A program made the position numbers and the translations under genes. 64,000 nucleotides of DNA from Rosa chinensis (taxonomy: Eukaryota; Streptophyta; Magnoliopsida; Rosales; Rosaceae), in assembly GCF_002994745.2 (NCBI RefSeq), contig NC_037091.1:35218612-35282611 (forward strand), written 5' to 3'. Position 1 is the stretch's first letter. Each line of letters starts with the position of its first letter. Below, in pieces: positions 1 through 12,367 of the stretch. The notes beneath the pieces were generated by a model. The model was given only the letters and a program-made list of their open reading frames with translations, made no database searches and had not been told where the DNA came from.

Positions 1-35
1 TCCATTCCACTGTGTATGTACAATGAAACTGCAAT

Positions 36-3000
36 TCACCAATAGTCTAACAAGGCAAACTTTACATGCAGACCAATTCTACGTCCCTCTTTTACTAGCT
101 TTGCAGCTGTTACTAACCAATGCCCTGGAGCATCATGTGGCCCTCGCACCACCTCAGCTGTGTCCACAAATTTTAGCAGCTTAGAAGAGTGATTTAGCAC
201 TGGAGGGCCTTCTGGATATACACCTGAATTAAGTGCAGCTGGATCCTGCTTTTGCTGATCAGTAACTGTCCTTTGAGTGAACGTAAACGTGGTGCTGAGA
301 TTTGTAAGGAATGTTGATTTGTGAGAAGGCTCTGGTGACCCAGCCCATTCAGTCTTCCGGATTGCACAATTGGGTAGAAAGGTGTAATGCAGACGAAGGT
401 GAAGTACCGTCTTTGGCCATTTTCCTTTGCTTAGTAGTTGTGCACCAGTTACAATATACACACCACTTGGACCTCCCTTCAACCAGTTGGGGTCATGTCC
501 AACTACAGATGAACAGATGCTTGAGTATCTTTTCCATTTAATCGGCTCTAAGAATTCACCACTCAGCTCACAATCATCAGAACCTCGCCACCCGCTTGGA
601 CTTGTTGTGCTTGTGTTTGCCAAAGAAAGTTCCATAGTATTTGGAAGGCTTGAGAGATGCTGCACATGAACGGCCAACCGATTGCACTTTTTTCCTTCTA
701 AATACAGGCGTAGGCCAACAACTGGTTTTTGACTGGTTGAAACCTGAAGTGTTACAAGACAGGAATTTAGACATACCACATTCAGTACAAGAAAGCACGT
801 ATGTAGAATGACTGTTAATGCTAAAATTAATAGCTAAAGACAGCCAAAACAGTAAGTTTAAGATCTGGTAAAAATGATGGCATGACTTCAGTTGAATTCA
901 TTCATGGTTATGTCACTGAATGTTTGAACAAGAGTGCCCTAAACATGGAACAAAACCAAAACATGATAAGATCTGATAAAAATGATGGCATGAATTCAGT
1001 TGAATTCATTCATGGTTAATGCACTGCATGTTTGAACAAGAGTGCCCTATTCGTGGAACAAAACCAAAATATGAATGGATTTGAAGATGGCAGACTGAGG
1101 TGACTGTAGGTAATAGGTATAGAGAGAACTCATGACAGATTAAGGGTACTGAACAGACATCACATATTTATCAAGTATCAATGTAACTTTCAAGAGAGCA
1201 TAGCACAGATAAGCATAATCTCTTTCCATTACCTCTCACCCTACAGACCAGAAAAGGAAAAGAACATTTTTAATGACTACATTTATGTCTAACTGCAAGC
1301 CAAGATTCCTAATTTTTATTTTGGTGTAAATGATCAGAGACAGAGAGAGACGCGCACCTGCTTAGAGCTAACAAAGATCTTAGGGCCCATGAAACTGAAT
1401 TGCAGGGAAGGACAAGAAGCCCTTTTCCGTTGATGAGAAAGAGGAAGCTCACAAAACATTGGCGCCCATTGCCTCGGAACTTGGAACTCCAAGAAATGTT
1501 GTAAATCCTCTGCATCAGGCTTATCTGTGATGATGGTTATAGATCAATGCAAGTACTCTTATGGATCTAATTATCTAAATAGGCTCAATGAAATTATTGC
1601 AATTTTTGTTGGTTAAAAGTAGATAGAGAAATTTAGTGTAGGAAAGGAACTGGGATATATAAGAGATCAAGATTAACATCAAGTGCAAAATTCCCAATAG
1701 TCCAGTAAACCTTTTAGTTGCAGTGAACTGTGAAAGTGAGTCATGTTGGTGGTATTCAAAGTGTAAAATATTGGGAGCAAGGTGCAGGGTTGAATCTCTT
1801 GTCTCTCATCAGAGTACTTTAGACTGTAAATTTATCTTTATCTCAACTTCACCGTCCATCATCTAGGATGATTGAGGTGGAAAGAATATTCTTTGGGATA
1901 ATTATGTGATAGCAGAAAGCTGTGCAATGGATATGGACCATACTTTGTGATACTATGAACAGCATTATCCATTGGTTGGGGAGTGGAGTACTTACAACGT
2001 AGATACAAGTTGATTGCATGACTGAGATAGCCACTGCCTGGAAGACCAGTAAGAAGAGAAGTAATGGGTACAAACTTAAAGAGGATTGCTTCTGGTTCAG
2101 CAAGGACCGTCTGGAGCCAATTGGAGTGACTGTTCAGAAACACATCACCTCCTCTTTTTGAGCAAACGACTGTAAGGCCCTGTCCAAGTTAAAAACAGAA
2201 AAGATTATTCACAGCTCAAGATTGCTGTCCATAATCAAGTGCTTGAGTTCTTTGCTTACATCCTTGCTTGACGTTTCGGAAATAGTGGATAAATGCATGG
2301 TGTTGGACTGCAAAATACGGTCGAACACCTCCGGAATCTGGAGAAATTGATTGGTTTCATCAATTATATATGTAAAACAAGAACATTCCAAGTATCAAAT
2401 TAAAGTCAAGCACTATACTTTCTGTTTTCCATCTCTTGTTTTTCCTCGTAGTAAAGAAGGTCCATCTGAAAATAGAAAATCTCCAAGATCCTCCAAGTGT
2501 CTTCTGAGATCAGCGGGAGGAACTGGTGAGGAAGATTTCTGCCTAACACAAACTAAATCTTGACCTCCAACTGCCATCCCAACTATTATGTGTGTTCCGT
2601 ATGAATGGATGAACCTGCATGATGAAGCTGATCAGTACCAAAACCACACTAGGCCATTTCCATGATTGGCAACATTCTGCTTCCAAGATCAATTATATCC
2701 GGACATATAGTACCCTATTCCGGGACATGAAACTAGAACACAAACATGATGGTATTAATCAGTAAAAAAAATAAAAGACTAAAACTAAAAGAATAGCACA
2801 TATCATCAACTATTCCCTAACCTTTTAAATGACGTCCCACCTTGTCTACCACTTTCTCTCTCTACGATCTTATGAGTGAATTCAACTTTTGTTAGTCTCC
2901 TTTTCATTTATTACTAAACGACTCAATCACTCTGTTGACTGATTCTTCTAATAAGTAATATAAATTACTTATTATTAGTTATTACTCTTTTTAGAAGAAA

Positions 3001-5379
3001 AGATGAACCTAATACAAAAGAAGAGAGCAATACAGGGAGTAGATATTCCTTAAGATTTTCTCCAAATACACAGAGACTAGCACCCAGCAAACATAGAAGC
3101 CACCCTCATTTCAAAATAGCTAACAGATTTATCCTAGTAGAATAGAATGAACAGTCCCTAGACACAGCAGTTACTGAATCCCATAATTTAGACAAATATC
3201 ACACTCGATCCATAGCTCTTTCGCTCTCACCCCCTCATAAGCTTTAAACTTTCCTCTCCCCATCATAACCAAACCAAAACTCACTTTAAGGGGAACTGAC
3301 AATTTCAAAATTTACGAAGCAGAAAGGAAATAGGGAATCATATCACAAAGGGTTAGCCATATAATGATTTCAAGCATATCTAATTCCTGCAGTGTCATGT
3401 ATTATACAACAACAAATCCAGTATAAGATATTTGTATAAAAGTATAATAACGCCTACAGATTCTATTGCACTGTTTGGACAAAGACCAGCTTACACTGAA
3501 TTTGTACTGTAATTATAATTCCAGAACAGTAACTGACAAAAGTTTCTGAATAGGAACTAAAACAATTTTATTAAAGTATGAAGGTCAAGATTGTAGAACA
3601 CTCTGAAGCAAAAAAAATTTAACAATGCATGACTAAGACTGGTTTCTTTATGATTAGAGCACACGGATAACTTTAATTTAACAGTTTGCACAATAAATTA
3701 TATTCAAGTGTTGGTCGTTTCAATAAGAGACATGATATTTAATGAGAAATCAGTTGACAGACTCACAACGGTCACTACTCTTCTCTCTAGTATACGATGG
3801 AGGAGAAATCACAGTATGATTGAGAAATCAGACTATGATTGCAGCTGTAACAACTGTTTGACATGCAGAAAATAAGCCAACCAATAAGTTATTTCTTTAA
3901 CAACCCCGATATACAGGTCAGATAGATAATGGTAAAGCTGTGAAGCCAACTGTTGAAGCCCATATACTGACAGGGACGTGTGATTGTGGGGCAAAGAGAA
4001 TAGGCAACAGACCTTTCCACAAGGTTAAAAGTTGATACAGAGCTTAACGGTCAGAAGGTCCCAAATGCATGAGGTGAGACTTGTGATGTGGAGAGACTAA
4101 TCAAAACCAAACTAAAGCTTCAGAGTTTAGGTGGAGAAGTGAGAAGTCTATATAATGAATACACACTCATTAAAATCTCCTCTAATGAATGTGCTGTTGG
4201 TTTGTTTAATACACCAGAGTATTTAATGCTCTCTGATAAAGTAATCTGGGATTCACATCCAAAACCAATTGGCAATGGATGGAGTGGCCCAAACCCTTAT
4301 AAACCCATAGGCAAGGTCCCATTTTTCCCATGTGAGATGTATATATTCTCAACACGCCCCCGCACGTGTGGCGAATTTTCAAGCCATACACGTGGACAAC
4401 TTTTTGGGTGACGTGGAGCCCGTGTGGCCTTTTGGCATGCACACGTGGGTAACCCGCTCTGATACCATGATAAAGTAATCTGGGGTTCACATCCAAAACC
4501 AATTGGCAATGGATGGAGTGGCCCAAACCCTTATAAACCCATAGGCAAGGTCCCATTTTTCCCATGTGGGGTGTATATATTCTCAACACTCTCTATAGTT
4601 GTATATCCTCATACAACAAGGTTTTGTATTATGCAAATGAGAAAAGATAGTTTCTAAGTGCTAAATGTTAAAAATTTACCTAGACAATGCAGCTGGATCC
4701 CAACGAGATGGAACAGATTTCTGTACTTTGTTTCGCAAAATTAGTGGAGATGCTGTTAGGTGCAAATTGTACAGTGAAATGAAGAAACCATCAAAAGCAA
4801 GATATTTTGTTTCTGCAGCATCTTGAAGCCAGTCTCCAGTTAAATCAAAAATGGAATTCAGATATCCTGAAGGAATTTTCCCTTGAACTGAAGATTTCTG
4901 ATTAAGTAGCTCAGACATCTGCAAGAACATATTGTAACAAAAACTACAATGAAATAGGTATAAAGCTTACAATGCATTTTGTAATCAATAACATATGCTA
5001 CGTTGTTTCATGTAACAATGACAATCATAGAGATATTATTACTTGAAATAATGTTTACCGAAATTCCAGAAAACAAGAAAGAAAGAAGAGAACAACAAGA
5101 GAAAGGAAACTAGAACAATCTATAGTGAGCCATTCCATTACATATGCTACGTTGTTTCATGTAACAATGACAATCATAGAGATATTATTACTTGAAATAA
5201 TGTTTACCGAAATTCCAGAAAACAAGAAAGAAAGAAGAGAACAACAAGAGAAAGGAAACAAGCACAATCTATGGTGAGCCATTCCATTACATAAGAACCA
5301 CACAACTAGTACATTACATACAGAGCCACTCCACGGCTATAAGCAACCTATAGTTGTTTTAAATAACACTCTCTGCAGT

Positions 5380-5414
<35 letters not shown>

Positions 5415-8199
5415 CACAATCTTCAGAAAGGACAGGGCACAAGCAATTAAAGGTTGAGCTGCAGTACAAAGATCCCAAAATCTGGTACACCATTTCCTCA
5501 CTATACTTAATACCATTGTTGCTTCTAAAAGATTCTTAGGCATTAGTAGGCCCAGTTTCCATTTTCTTGATCACAATATTCCATTCTTAATGTTAAGTCC
5601 TACATTATCACAGTAGTGATCCGTATCAAGATACCTGATCATGTCTTTGTCAAAATTGGATGAATGTTATGACAATGACAGATGTCAGTAATCATGTGAA
5701 GATGCAACCTAACATAAGATGATTACTTTTAAGGATTATATGTCAATTCATCCTCTAGGATCATCCCACTAGTTGTCACAAAACTGGTACTTTTCATTTT
5801 TGCTTGCCTTTTGTTCCACAGCATTTTAAGTCAGACAATTATATGCTCCGGGTCTTTAAGAAGTATTGTCAACCATGAGTGAGCTTGGACGACTAAAACT
5901 AAACTCAAATATGTTTTGAAGATGCTAGACACCCAGTGGTGTTCTACAAGCCTTTATAGAACTTTTTGTCATCCAATGAAAAATAAAATAAAAATTGCAG
6001 AATTCTGGGCATCCAAGTCAAGACAACTGGGTGGATACTTCATAAGCTCTTATGAAGGAGCTAGACACCTAGTGGTGTTTTAGAAGACTTTATAGAACTT
6101 TTTGTAATCCAATGAAAAAATAAAATAAAAAATTTCAGAATTCTAGGCATGCAAGTCAAGACCAACTGGATGGAGACTGGAGAGACACAAGACTTCATAA
6201 GCTCTTATGCAAGCTTTATTTTCCCACTGTGGGAAACAGTCCATACCCTTACACCGCCCTCTAATGTGGGTGTTACTCAGGCCAAACAAATCTACAACCT
6301 TAAAGTGGGTGAGTTAGAAAAGATGTTGCCACACAGCCCAACAAGTGGACTACCTGCTCTTGAATGTGAAAAATCTAGGCATCTAACCCAAAACCCATTG
6401 TCAATAGGTGGAGAAAACCAAGACCCTATAAGCTTTATGCAAGGCCTTATTCTCCTGATGATACACTCCAAGCTTTCACAAAAAGTTCAGAACTGTATCC
6501 TAAGATCTTCAATCCTGAAGTTTATGACTTTAGCCATCTGACTTCAGTTACTTAACTTTATTTTTCCATAAAACTAGAGATTTTTATGAAGTTTATTCTC
6601 TAATGCCTTGGAAAGTGATGATAACCAATACGGTTGGTTGGAGCCCAGCTCAGACTACAAGTTTCATCACCACATTGAATTATATTCAGGTATGTAGGGA
6701 CTTACTTGAGCTTATTTAATCAAGGGTATTTTGATCATCTTTAGTAATTTCTGGGTAGCCTTGTTTTAAAACTTATGAAGTCTAGTTGGTTTGCCAGACT
6801 CTTACACTACCATTCGGGTTAACTCTTTAGTCAATTGGAGGTTTGCTAATCCTATCTGGAAAAGGTTGAAGAACTTTGTGTATATACATATGTAATTTTC
6901 CTCCCTTCTTCTTTTCTTTCTGTTTATATTCACACCAAAACAGCTTCTGTGGTGTTAGTGTTCACATGCACTGTTCTTACTGCTTCATTACTGCACAAAG
7001 TCAATTACTTCTCAGCCACAATTTGCTACCGCAAACCAATACCCTTTTCTTCTCCAATTAGAAAGCTAAACTCTCATTATTATCCACATTCAGTAGCCCT
7101 CGCGAAGCCACCCAAACCCTGAATTTCCAAAGTATTGACTACGGCCCAGAAATTCCAGCAGCCTATTTCTTCATGCAACATGTCCCTCTAAAACCCAGTG
7201 TTTTGTTTTATACTGAAGTTTTGTAAGGATTGAGAGTTAACTAGATCAGTCTCATCAATACATACACTTTGTTTTCCGTTTTTACATGTTATTGAGAACT
7301 AGAGATCTGCAGTAGTATACTTCTTCCCCTATTTTTGTCTCTTTCCTTCTTCTTTTATAGGTCATATTTTGTTTCTCTGTTGCAGAGCACTAAAGAAACC
7401 TAACAGGGTTCTCTTCTTTCTCTCTTCCTTTGTTTCTGATCAAATATAATATCACTTTCCACAGTACTAATTGGTTTCATTTAGCTGATTACCTCCATAT
7501 CTTAAGGCAGAAGATTTCTCTTCATTTTACTGGTTCCTTAGCCGACAAAACCAGCTCGTTCAACTTTGTTATGATCCCTAGTTCCTATAAGTCTTTCCCC
7601 ACCCCCACTAGCATTAGTCACAGTACAGTAGAAAGCCAAAAAGCTAAAAATTGATCCCACAAAGTAATAGAATACAACTTGATTGACTTGATAAATTAAG
7701 GATTTCAATCCAACAAGTATTGGGCACCATAATTCTAGTACTGATTGCAAATACCATACATAAACCAATCAAGCAGTTCCCCAAAACCCATGTATTTTAG
7801 ATCACAGAATGGACCAAACTCTGCTGACAAAGCAATGCTACACAAACAAAGAAACAAAGGAAAACTCACCCGGTTGAATTCAAGAACATCGGACTTGAAG
7901 CGGATTCGATCCCCTTTGTCGCAGTGAATATCCTGAGGAACTCCATGAATGACAACTCCCCCACCACTTCCACTAGGAATGACAATGTCCCTCTTGCTAT
8001 CCTCATTCAGAACCACCAACCTCCCCTTACTCCCATCCAACCCTTTTGCAAACTTCAACCTGAAATCACTGCTCAAATCAAACCCCTGCCCAAGCGCCTC
8101 TAAAGCCCTCACCTCTATGGGCTTCTCAGCGCCCTCTTCCATCCTCATCTCTGCTGCTTCTTCTTCTCCTCCTATGTCTTCAGCTTTTCCAGCAAACAT
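36..8199 (-). CDS. MACPF domain-containing protein (CAD1/NSL1 family), seven exons
   Basis: Complete gene model from splice sites I traced, in transcript order: 8199-7870, 4918-4680, 2614-2419, 2337-2260, 2179-1996, 1524-1358 and 743-36. All introns are GT-AG. The exons sum to 1902 nt (633 residues plus TGA) and every junction keeps frame. The MACPF signature YGTHIIVGMAVGG is at the start of exon 3. Family blocks follow in order: KSSVQGKIPSGY and KYLAFDGFFISLY (exon 2), IPEVFDRILQSNTMH (exon 4), GLTVVCSKRGGDVF and PITSLLTGLPGSG (exon 5), FLEFQVPRQWAPMF (exon 6), PVVGLRLYLEGKKCNRLA and EVVRGPHDAPGHW (exon 7). Arabidopsis relatives (CAD1, NSL1 and two others) are about 560-610 residues and restrain salicylic-acid-dependent cell death at the plasma membrane; that role is inferred here by family. 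Intron 1 is 2.95 kb and intron 2 holds a TRIM element. The start at 8199 gives a 20-residue acidic leader; an ATG at residue 18 or 20 is an alternative. Confidence 0.9.
859..1075. repeat. Two-unit tandem duplication in MACPF intron 6
   Basis: Two adjacent units of about 108 bp, both containing GAACAAGAGTGCCCTA, are roughly 90% identical. They lie wholly between the last two exons of the MACPF gene. Confidence 0.8.
4234..4588 (-). mobile_element. TRIM (miniature LTR retrotransposon), complete, in MACPF intron 2
   Basis: Two 121-bp direct LTRs (4234-4354 and 4468-4588) begin TGTTGAGAATATATAC and end TTTATCA when read on the minus strand. Next to the 5' LTR is the initiator-tRNA-Met primer-binding site TGGTATCAGAGC (complement of 4456-4467). 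A G-rich polypurine stretch precedes the other LTR. The element is flanked by the 5-bp duplication CTCTC (4229-4233 and 4589-4593). At 355 bp with no coding capacity it is a TRIM, mobilised only in trans. The 113-bp internal domain holds three CACGTG cores (4363, 4389, 4442). Confidence 0.93.
4991..5288. repeat. 149-bp tandem duplication in MACPF intron 1
   Basis: Units 4991-5139 and 5140-5288 are nearly identical; each starts ACATATGCTACGTTG. The paralogous block near 20600 has only one unit, so this duplication arose after the two copies separated, or one unit was lost there. Confidence 0.9.
5383..5413. repeat. (AT)n microsatellite
   Basis: A perfect AT dinucleotide run of about 31 bp inside MACPF intron 1. 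Confidence 0.95.
5925..6210. repeat. About 136-bp tandem duplication in MACPF intron 1
   Basis: Units start CTAGACACC at 5925 and 6061 and run to about 6210, with scattered substitutions. The paralogous block near 21356 has a single unit. Confidence 0.8.
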
Positions 8200-9002
8200 T
8201 CACAAGAAACGACACCAACCTATTTGCCTAAAGCAGCAGAAATGTCTTTCCCTAGAGTCTAGAAGAAGTGGGAAACCTCTGCGAAGGGTCGTATGCGTGT
8301 TTGAATAGAAGAGCTCTCCATCTCTATCAAAGGCATGATATTTAATCAAACAGGGTTGGTGTTTTGAAAGGGTCAACCAACTCCGATCGTAAAGAGCATC
8401 AAATAATTCACACTGGTGCAACTTAGAATGGTTATTAATAAACTACAATAATATTCTCTCTCTCTCTGCAGTTGGTGCAACCATCTTTTGGGAATGGGCG
8501 TGGTGTTGAGTGTTGAACATTGACGAGGAATGCTGAGGCTGCGGGGGCTTCGGAAGTCAACCAATCGCTACCCAACTCTTGCCGCCTCGGTTGCTTTGTA
8601 TCGCAACACTTGCATGTGCCAGTCAAAACACAAGATTGTATTGTAATGGACTGAGCGTCCTGGTTAGTTTGGAGTGTAGCTTTACCGTCGCATCGAACTA
8701 GAAGATTAAGATTGGGTTTCACGACCCTCCAAAATCTTAGTGATGTCTTCTCTTTATGTAGCAATCTCCAAGTCGGTATACAAAACAAAATATATGAAAG
8801 AATACAAATTTGGGTCACATAAACGACGGGCCCCACAACTCTTGCAATGATTCGACCAGCTAATGTCTGATTTACACATGAGTTGGTTTGGTTCGGTTAG
8901 AGCTCAAAACGTCTATGTATCGAATTATTCAGTTTGAATTTATGGGCAAGCCAATAATGAAGATAAATAAACAAAAATTCAAACAAATCAGTCCAAATAA
9001 AT
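8200..9002. other. Upstream region of the MACPF gene, no other gene seen
   Basis: This contains the 5' UTR and promoter side of the MACPF gene. Similarity to the second copy continues to about 8322. A short CT run lies at about 8455-8468. ORFs here are short and show no family resemblance. Confidence 0.5.
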
Positions 9003-9012
9003 ATGGTTTGGT

Positions 9013-10130
9013 AAAAAACCCATTCAAAAATAATAAAAACGCTCTGCAGCGATTACAACAGAATCGAAGCGGTTTTCATGCTTGGAGGTTTCTGAGGTTG
9101 TGTCCCTCTGTCCAGCGACTCGTCTTTGTGACGTTGTCGTCAGACTCGTCGATGTTGTAGGTATCTGTTGTCAGCCCACAAGTAAAGGCCGGATTCCGAG
9201 TGGCGACAGGGACCAGAAGAAGTGGAGTTGGAGCACGGTGTTATGGCGGCCATGTCTGCAACAACCAACATGGGTCACCGAGGCCGGCATCCCACTCTTC
9301 TCGGGACTTTGGTGGTCTGGTCAAGGACTACGTTCCGGATCTACTTGGCTACTGGGCACCATGGCATACCACCGTATTTGGAGATCTTTGGCGTTCTTGG
9401 TTCAACATCGGTGTTCACGGGACCACCGCCTAGTCAGGCCACTGATGCCGGTCGCGACTATTTGGCGGCGTGTTTCATCAGCGAAGGTGGTTCGTCTCAG
9501 AAGGGACGTGAAGGAGTTAATTGCCGAGTCTGGGTCGTGGAGCCGTCCTGCGGGTTTGGGCCTCTTATGTGGCTATGGGCCTGTCAAACGACATTGGGCC
9601 TTTGCTTGTGGTTCTGTTCTAGGTATTATGTTTTCCTTTTAGTAGGTTCAATTGTAGGTGCATTTTACATAAAATAAATCCTTTCCGACCCTTGGTAAGG
9701 ACATGTGGGCTTTGTCCATGTTTGCATACTCAGTATGCCTTGTCTGCCCTAGCGAGGCGGGGAATCATGCATTGGTTGCAACCTCCTGGTGGCAGGATGA
9801 AACGACGTGTCGTCAGTATTATTCCCGATCAGCAGCATATTGGGAAAGCTACTTATTTATTGGTACTATGGCACTGCTTTAACTTTCCGATATGCCACCG
9901 TTATTGTAAAGCAAATGGAGTAGTCGGTATGATGCTCTTTGCTATCGGGTGCATGTTTGAATATATTGTAATTGTAGAGACTTTTGATATTATTTCGGAG
10001 GTTCTCTTGATGTGTATTGTAATCAAGGGTTTAGGCTTCATGTCCCCCCCCTATGTATTCATCTGTTTCATTAATAAAAGCCTAAGGGCAGCCGCACAGC
10101 CCTTTTTTCAAAAAAAAAAAAGAAAAAAAG
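9013..10130 (+). mobile_element. Poly(A)-tailed retroposon, GC-rich, non-coding
   Basis: The region is clearly more GC-rich than its surroundings and ends in an A-rich tail after ATTAATAAAAGCCT. The 10-bp sequence ATGGTTTGGT stands just before it (9003-9012) and just after the tail (10131-10140), consistent with a target-site duplication. No reverse transcriptase or other domain is visible. It could be the non-coding end of a LINE or a large non-autonomous retroposon. Confidence 0.5.
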
Positions 10131-10267
10131 ATGGTTTGGTGTTGGCGGTTTATTAGTTTCAACTTGTATAATTTTAATTAATGTTTTAGGTCTTTTACAT
10201 TGAGATGAATCAATATCTCAAGCAATGTTAAAGGATGAACAGTAAAAAAGGATACATGTGTATCACT

Positions 10268-10885
10268 TAGAGTTGTAAATTGGCTCAATGCAGTTCAAGT
10301 TCGGCTACTGTACGACTCATTTTTGGCTCGTTTAGCTCGTGTTTGTGAAACAAATGAGCTAAGTTTGAGCTCAATATTAAGCTAAAAAATCAACCCGAGC
10401 TTGAACTCTAACATATTTTTCCTTTTAGGTACTATTAGTAAATATATAGCTAAGTGTCTATCAATTTTGGGTGTGTGTAATTGATTTTGTAATTTTTTTA
10501 TAACTAATTTCATTTGAATTTTTAGACATCTTACATGTGAGACCTGAAAATTTATTTATTGAGTTTAATTGAGATTTTTGTTGATTTCGAAACACGTGGC
10601 ACTATGACGTGCTCAAGCTGATGATGTGTAGTTTGGGGTGTCACATTATACAAACAAATTTAACACTGAGTCAAGCCGAGCCTAAGTCAAACTCGAACTT
10701 GTTTCAAAATAGACCCGAGCTGAGCTCGAACTTAGAAAAATTCAATAAATCCGAGCAGAGATTGAGTTAAAAAAAAAAAAAAAAAATCAAGCTTCAACCA
10801 AACTTAAGATCGTTAAAAAAAACCTATGAATTGAGTTTGATTATCTTGATATATATTCATGTCAATTTGCTCTGATATACCCCTA
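10268..10885. mobile_element. hAT-type MITE (probable)
   Basis: Ends are TAGAGTTGTAAATTG at the left and, read inward from the right, TAGGGGTATATC. Flanking octamers GTATCACT (10260-10267) and GTAACACT (10886-10893) differ at one base, matching an aged 8-bp hAT duplication. Internal sequence is AT-rich with repeated GAGCTC-like words. No ORF of note. Confidence 0.5.
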
Positions 10886-11055
10886 GTAACACTATGTTTG
10901 TCAAGTAATTCCCTACGCTGCTGTTAGATGCGACAATTATAAATTCTTAAAAACAATAGAATCTACAACTCTATGAATTAAAATACGATGTGGGAATTTG
11001 ATTCATGGCATTCGGTGCTATGGAAGCCTCCTTGTGTAGGATGTTTTAAAATAAA

Positions 11056-12367
11056 GGGAAAAATTCGCCAACGGTGTCTGGACACTTAAGGGACTTTCAG
11101 AATGATACCTGAACTTACAAAGTTATCAATGTGATACCTGGACTCATTTTTTCATATCAACGTCGTACCTACGACCTATTTCCGTCACGGGACCGTTAAA
11201 TTTTACACATGCAATGAAGACAAAATGACCGATTTACACTCAATTTTTTTTTCTTTTCTTTTCTTTTCTTTCTTTCTTTATTTCTTTATTTCTTCTTCTT
11301 CTTCTTCTTTTTTGGTTTCTTCTTCCCCAGATTCAAATCATCACGAAAGCTTCACTCAGAAAAAAAAAAAAAATCATCACGAAAGCAATGCAAAACGCCT
11401 TTGTAATTGAGTACCTTCCAAACAAACAAACAAATCCAAACCTAAATTCAATGTATTCGTCTCGAAACCAAATCCTCTAACCGGCATTTCATCGAACACA
11501 TGCAGTGCATCTCTAGAAACCAAATCCTCAACCACAAGTTCATAAAATTCAAAACTTTTTTCCGATTAGAATTCGAAATTACCAGAATTTAAACTCGGGG
11601 AGGCGTCGAACGAAGGGGTGGAACTCGTAGGATCCGCGGGTCCAGAGGCTGGGGCCATCGGAAAGGTCGTGGATCTCCAGGTCGACCTGAGGAGAGAGAA
11701 AGCCGATGAGCAAGTTGAGGAGGTAGATCCCCAAGCTGTATGACATGCTGTAGAATCCCTGGACGAAGTAGACGCGGAGGACGTAGACCAAGGCCACGCC
11801 AAGGGTTGCGAGCCAGCGTTGGAGGACGTGCGGCGTCGTTTTGTCGAGCAGGTGCTAGTATCGGTGTGACACGCCGAAGCTCCACGCATGGACGGCGTCG
11901 AGCGGCGATCCTCCGAGACGACGGGTCCTCCGCTGACGACGACGACGACGCGGCAAGACCCACTCCCGCCGCTCCGGTGCCATTGTGGGGCCCTCTTGGG
12001 GTTCGTTGCTCGAGGTGTGTCGGTCGGTCGGTTCCTCTTCTTCTCTGGATTGAGACGCAGCGGTGGTGATTTGAATCTTGATGATTTGAATCTGGGGAAG
12101 AAGAAACCAAAAAGAAGAAGAAGAATAAGAAATAAAGAAATAAAGAAATAAAGAAAGAAAGAAAGAAAAAAAATTGAGGGTAAATCGGTCATTTTGTCTT
12201 CATTAAGTGACTCACGTGTAAATTTAACGGTCCCGTGACGGAAATTGGTCGTAGGTACGACGTTGATACGAAAAAATGAGTCCATGTATCACATTGATAA
12301 CTTTGTAAGTTTAGGTATCATTCTGAAAGTCCCCTAAGTGTCTAGACACCGTTGGTGAATTTTTCCC
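11056..12367. mobile_element. Pack-MULE (non-autonomous Mutator-like element) with long terminal inverted repeats
   Basis: The element is 1312 bp. Terminal inverted repeats of about 285 bp (11056 to about 11342, and about 12080 to 12367) start GGGAAAAATTCGCCAACGG. It is flanked by the perfect 9-bp duplication TAAAATAAA (11047-11055 and 12368-12376), the length diagnostic for Mutator-like elements. Excising the element and one duplication restores the LINE reading frame. The interior is GC-rich and holds an RER1 gene fragment. No transposase is present. Confidence 0.93.
11583..11900 (-). pseudogene. RER1 fragment captured by the MULE
   Basis: Minus-strand translation reads [14 protein letters not shown], then [45 protein letters not shown] and [11 protein letters not shown], then meets a GT donor. 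These are characteristic blocks of RER1, a Golgi membrane protein that returns ER proteins in COPI vesicles; they cover its first membrane hairpin. The rest of RER1 (after KFWYS) is absent. A TAG replaces the glutamine codon expected before HLLDKTTPH, so the fragment is broken. An ATG in the same frame lies about 100 bp upstream, but the N-terminal leader is not conserved enough to judge. Confidence 0.88.

Noticed and set aside
6149..6541. 130-residue plus-strand ORF
   Set aside because: Inside MACPF intron 1, no family resemblance, and not conserved in the duplicated block.
9082..9677. Overlapping plus-strand ORFs of 186 and 151 residues
   Set aside because: They lie in a GC-rich retroposon, overlap each other in different frames and show no domain; chance ORFs.
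11566..12285. 239-residue minus-strand ORF in the Pack-MULE
   Set aside because: Ser/Thr-rich frame out of phase with the RER1 fragment; a shadow of the captured exon and the inverted repeat.
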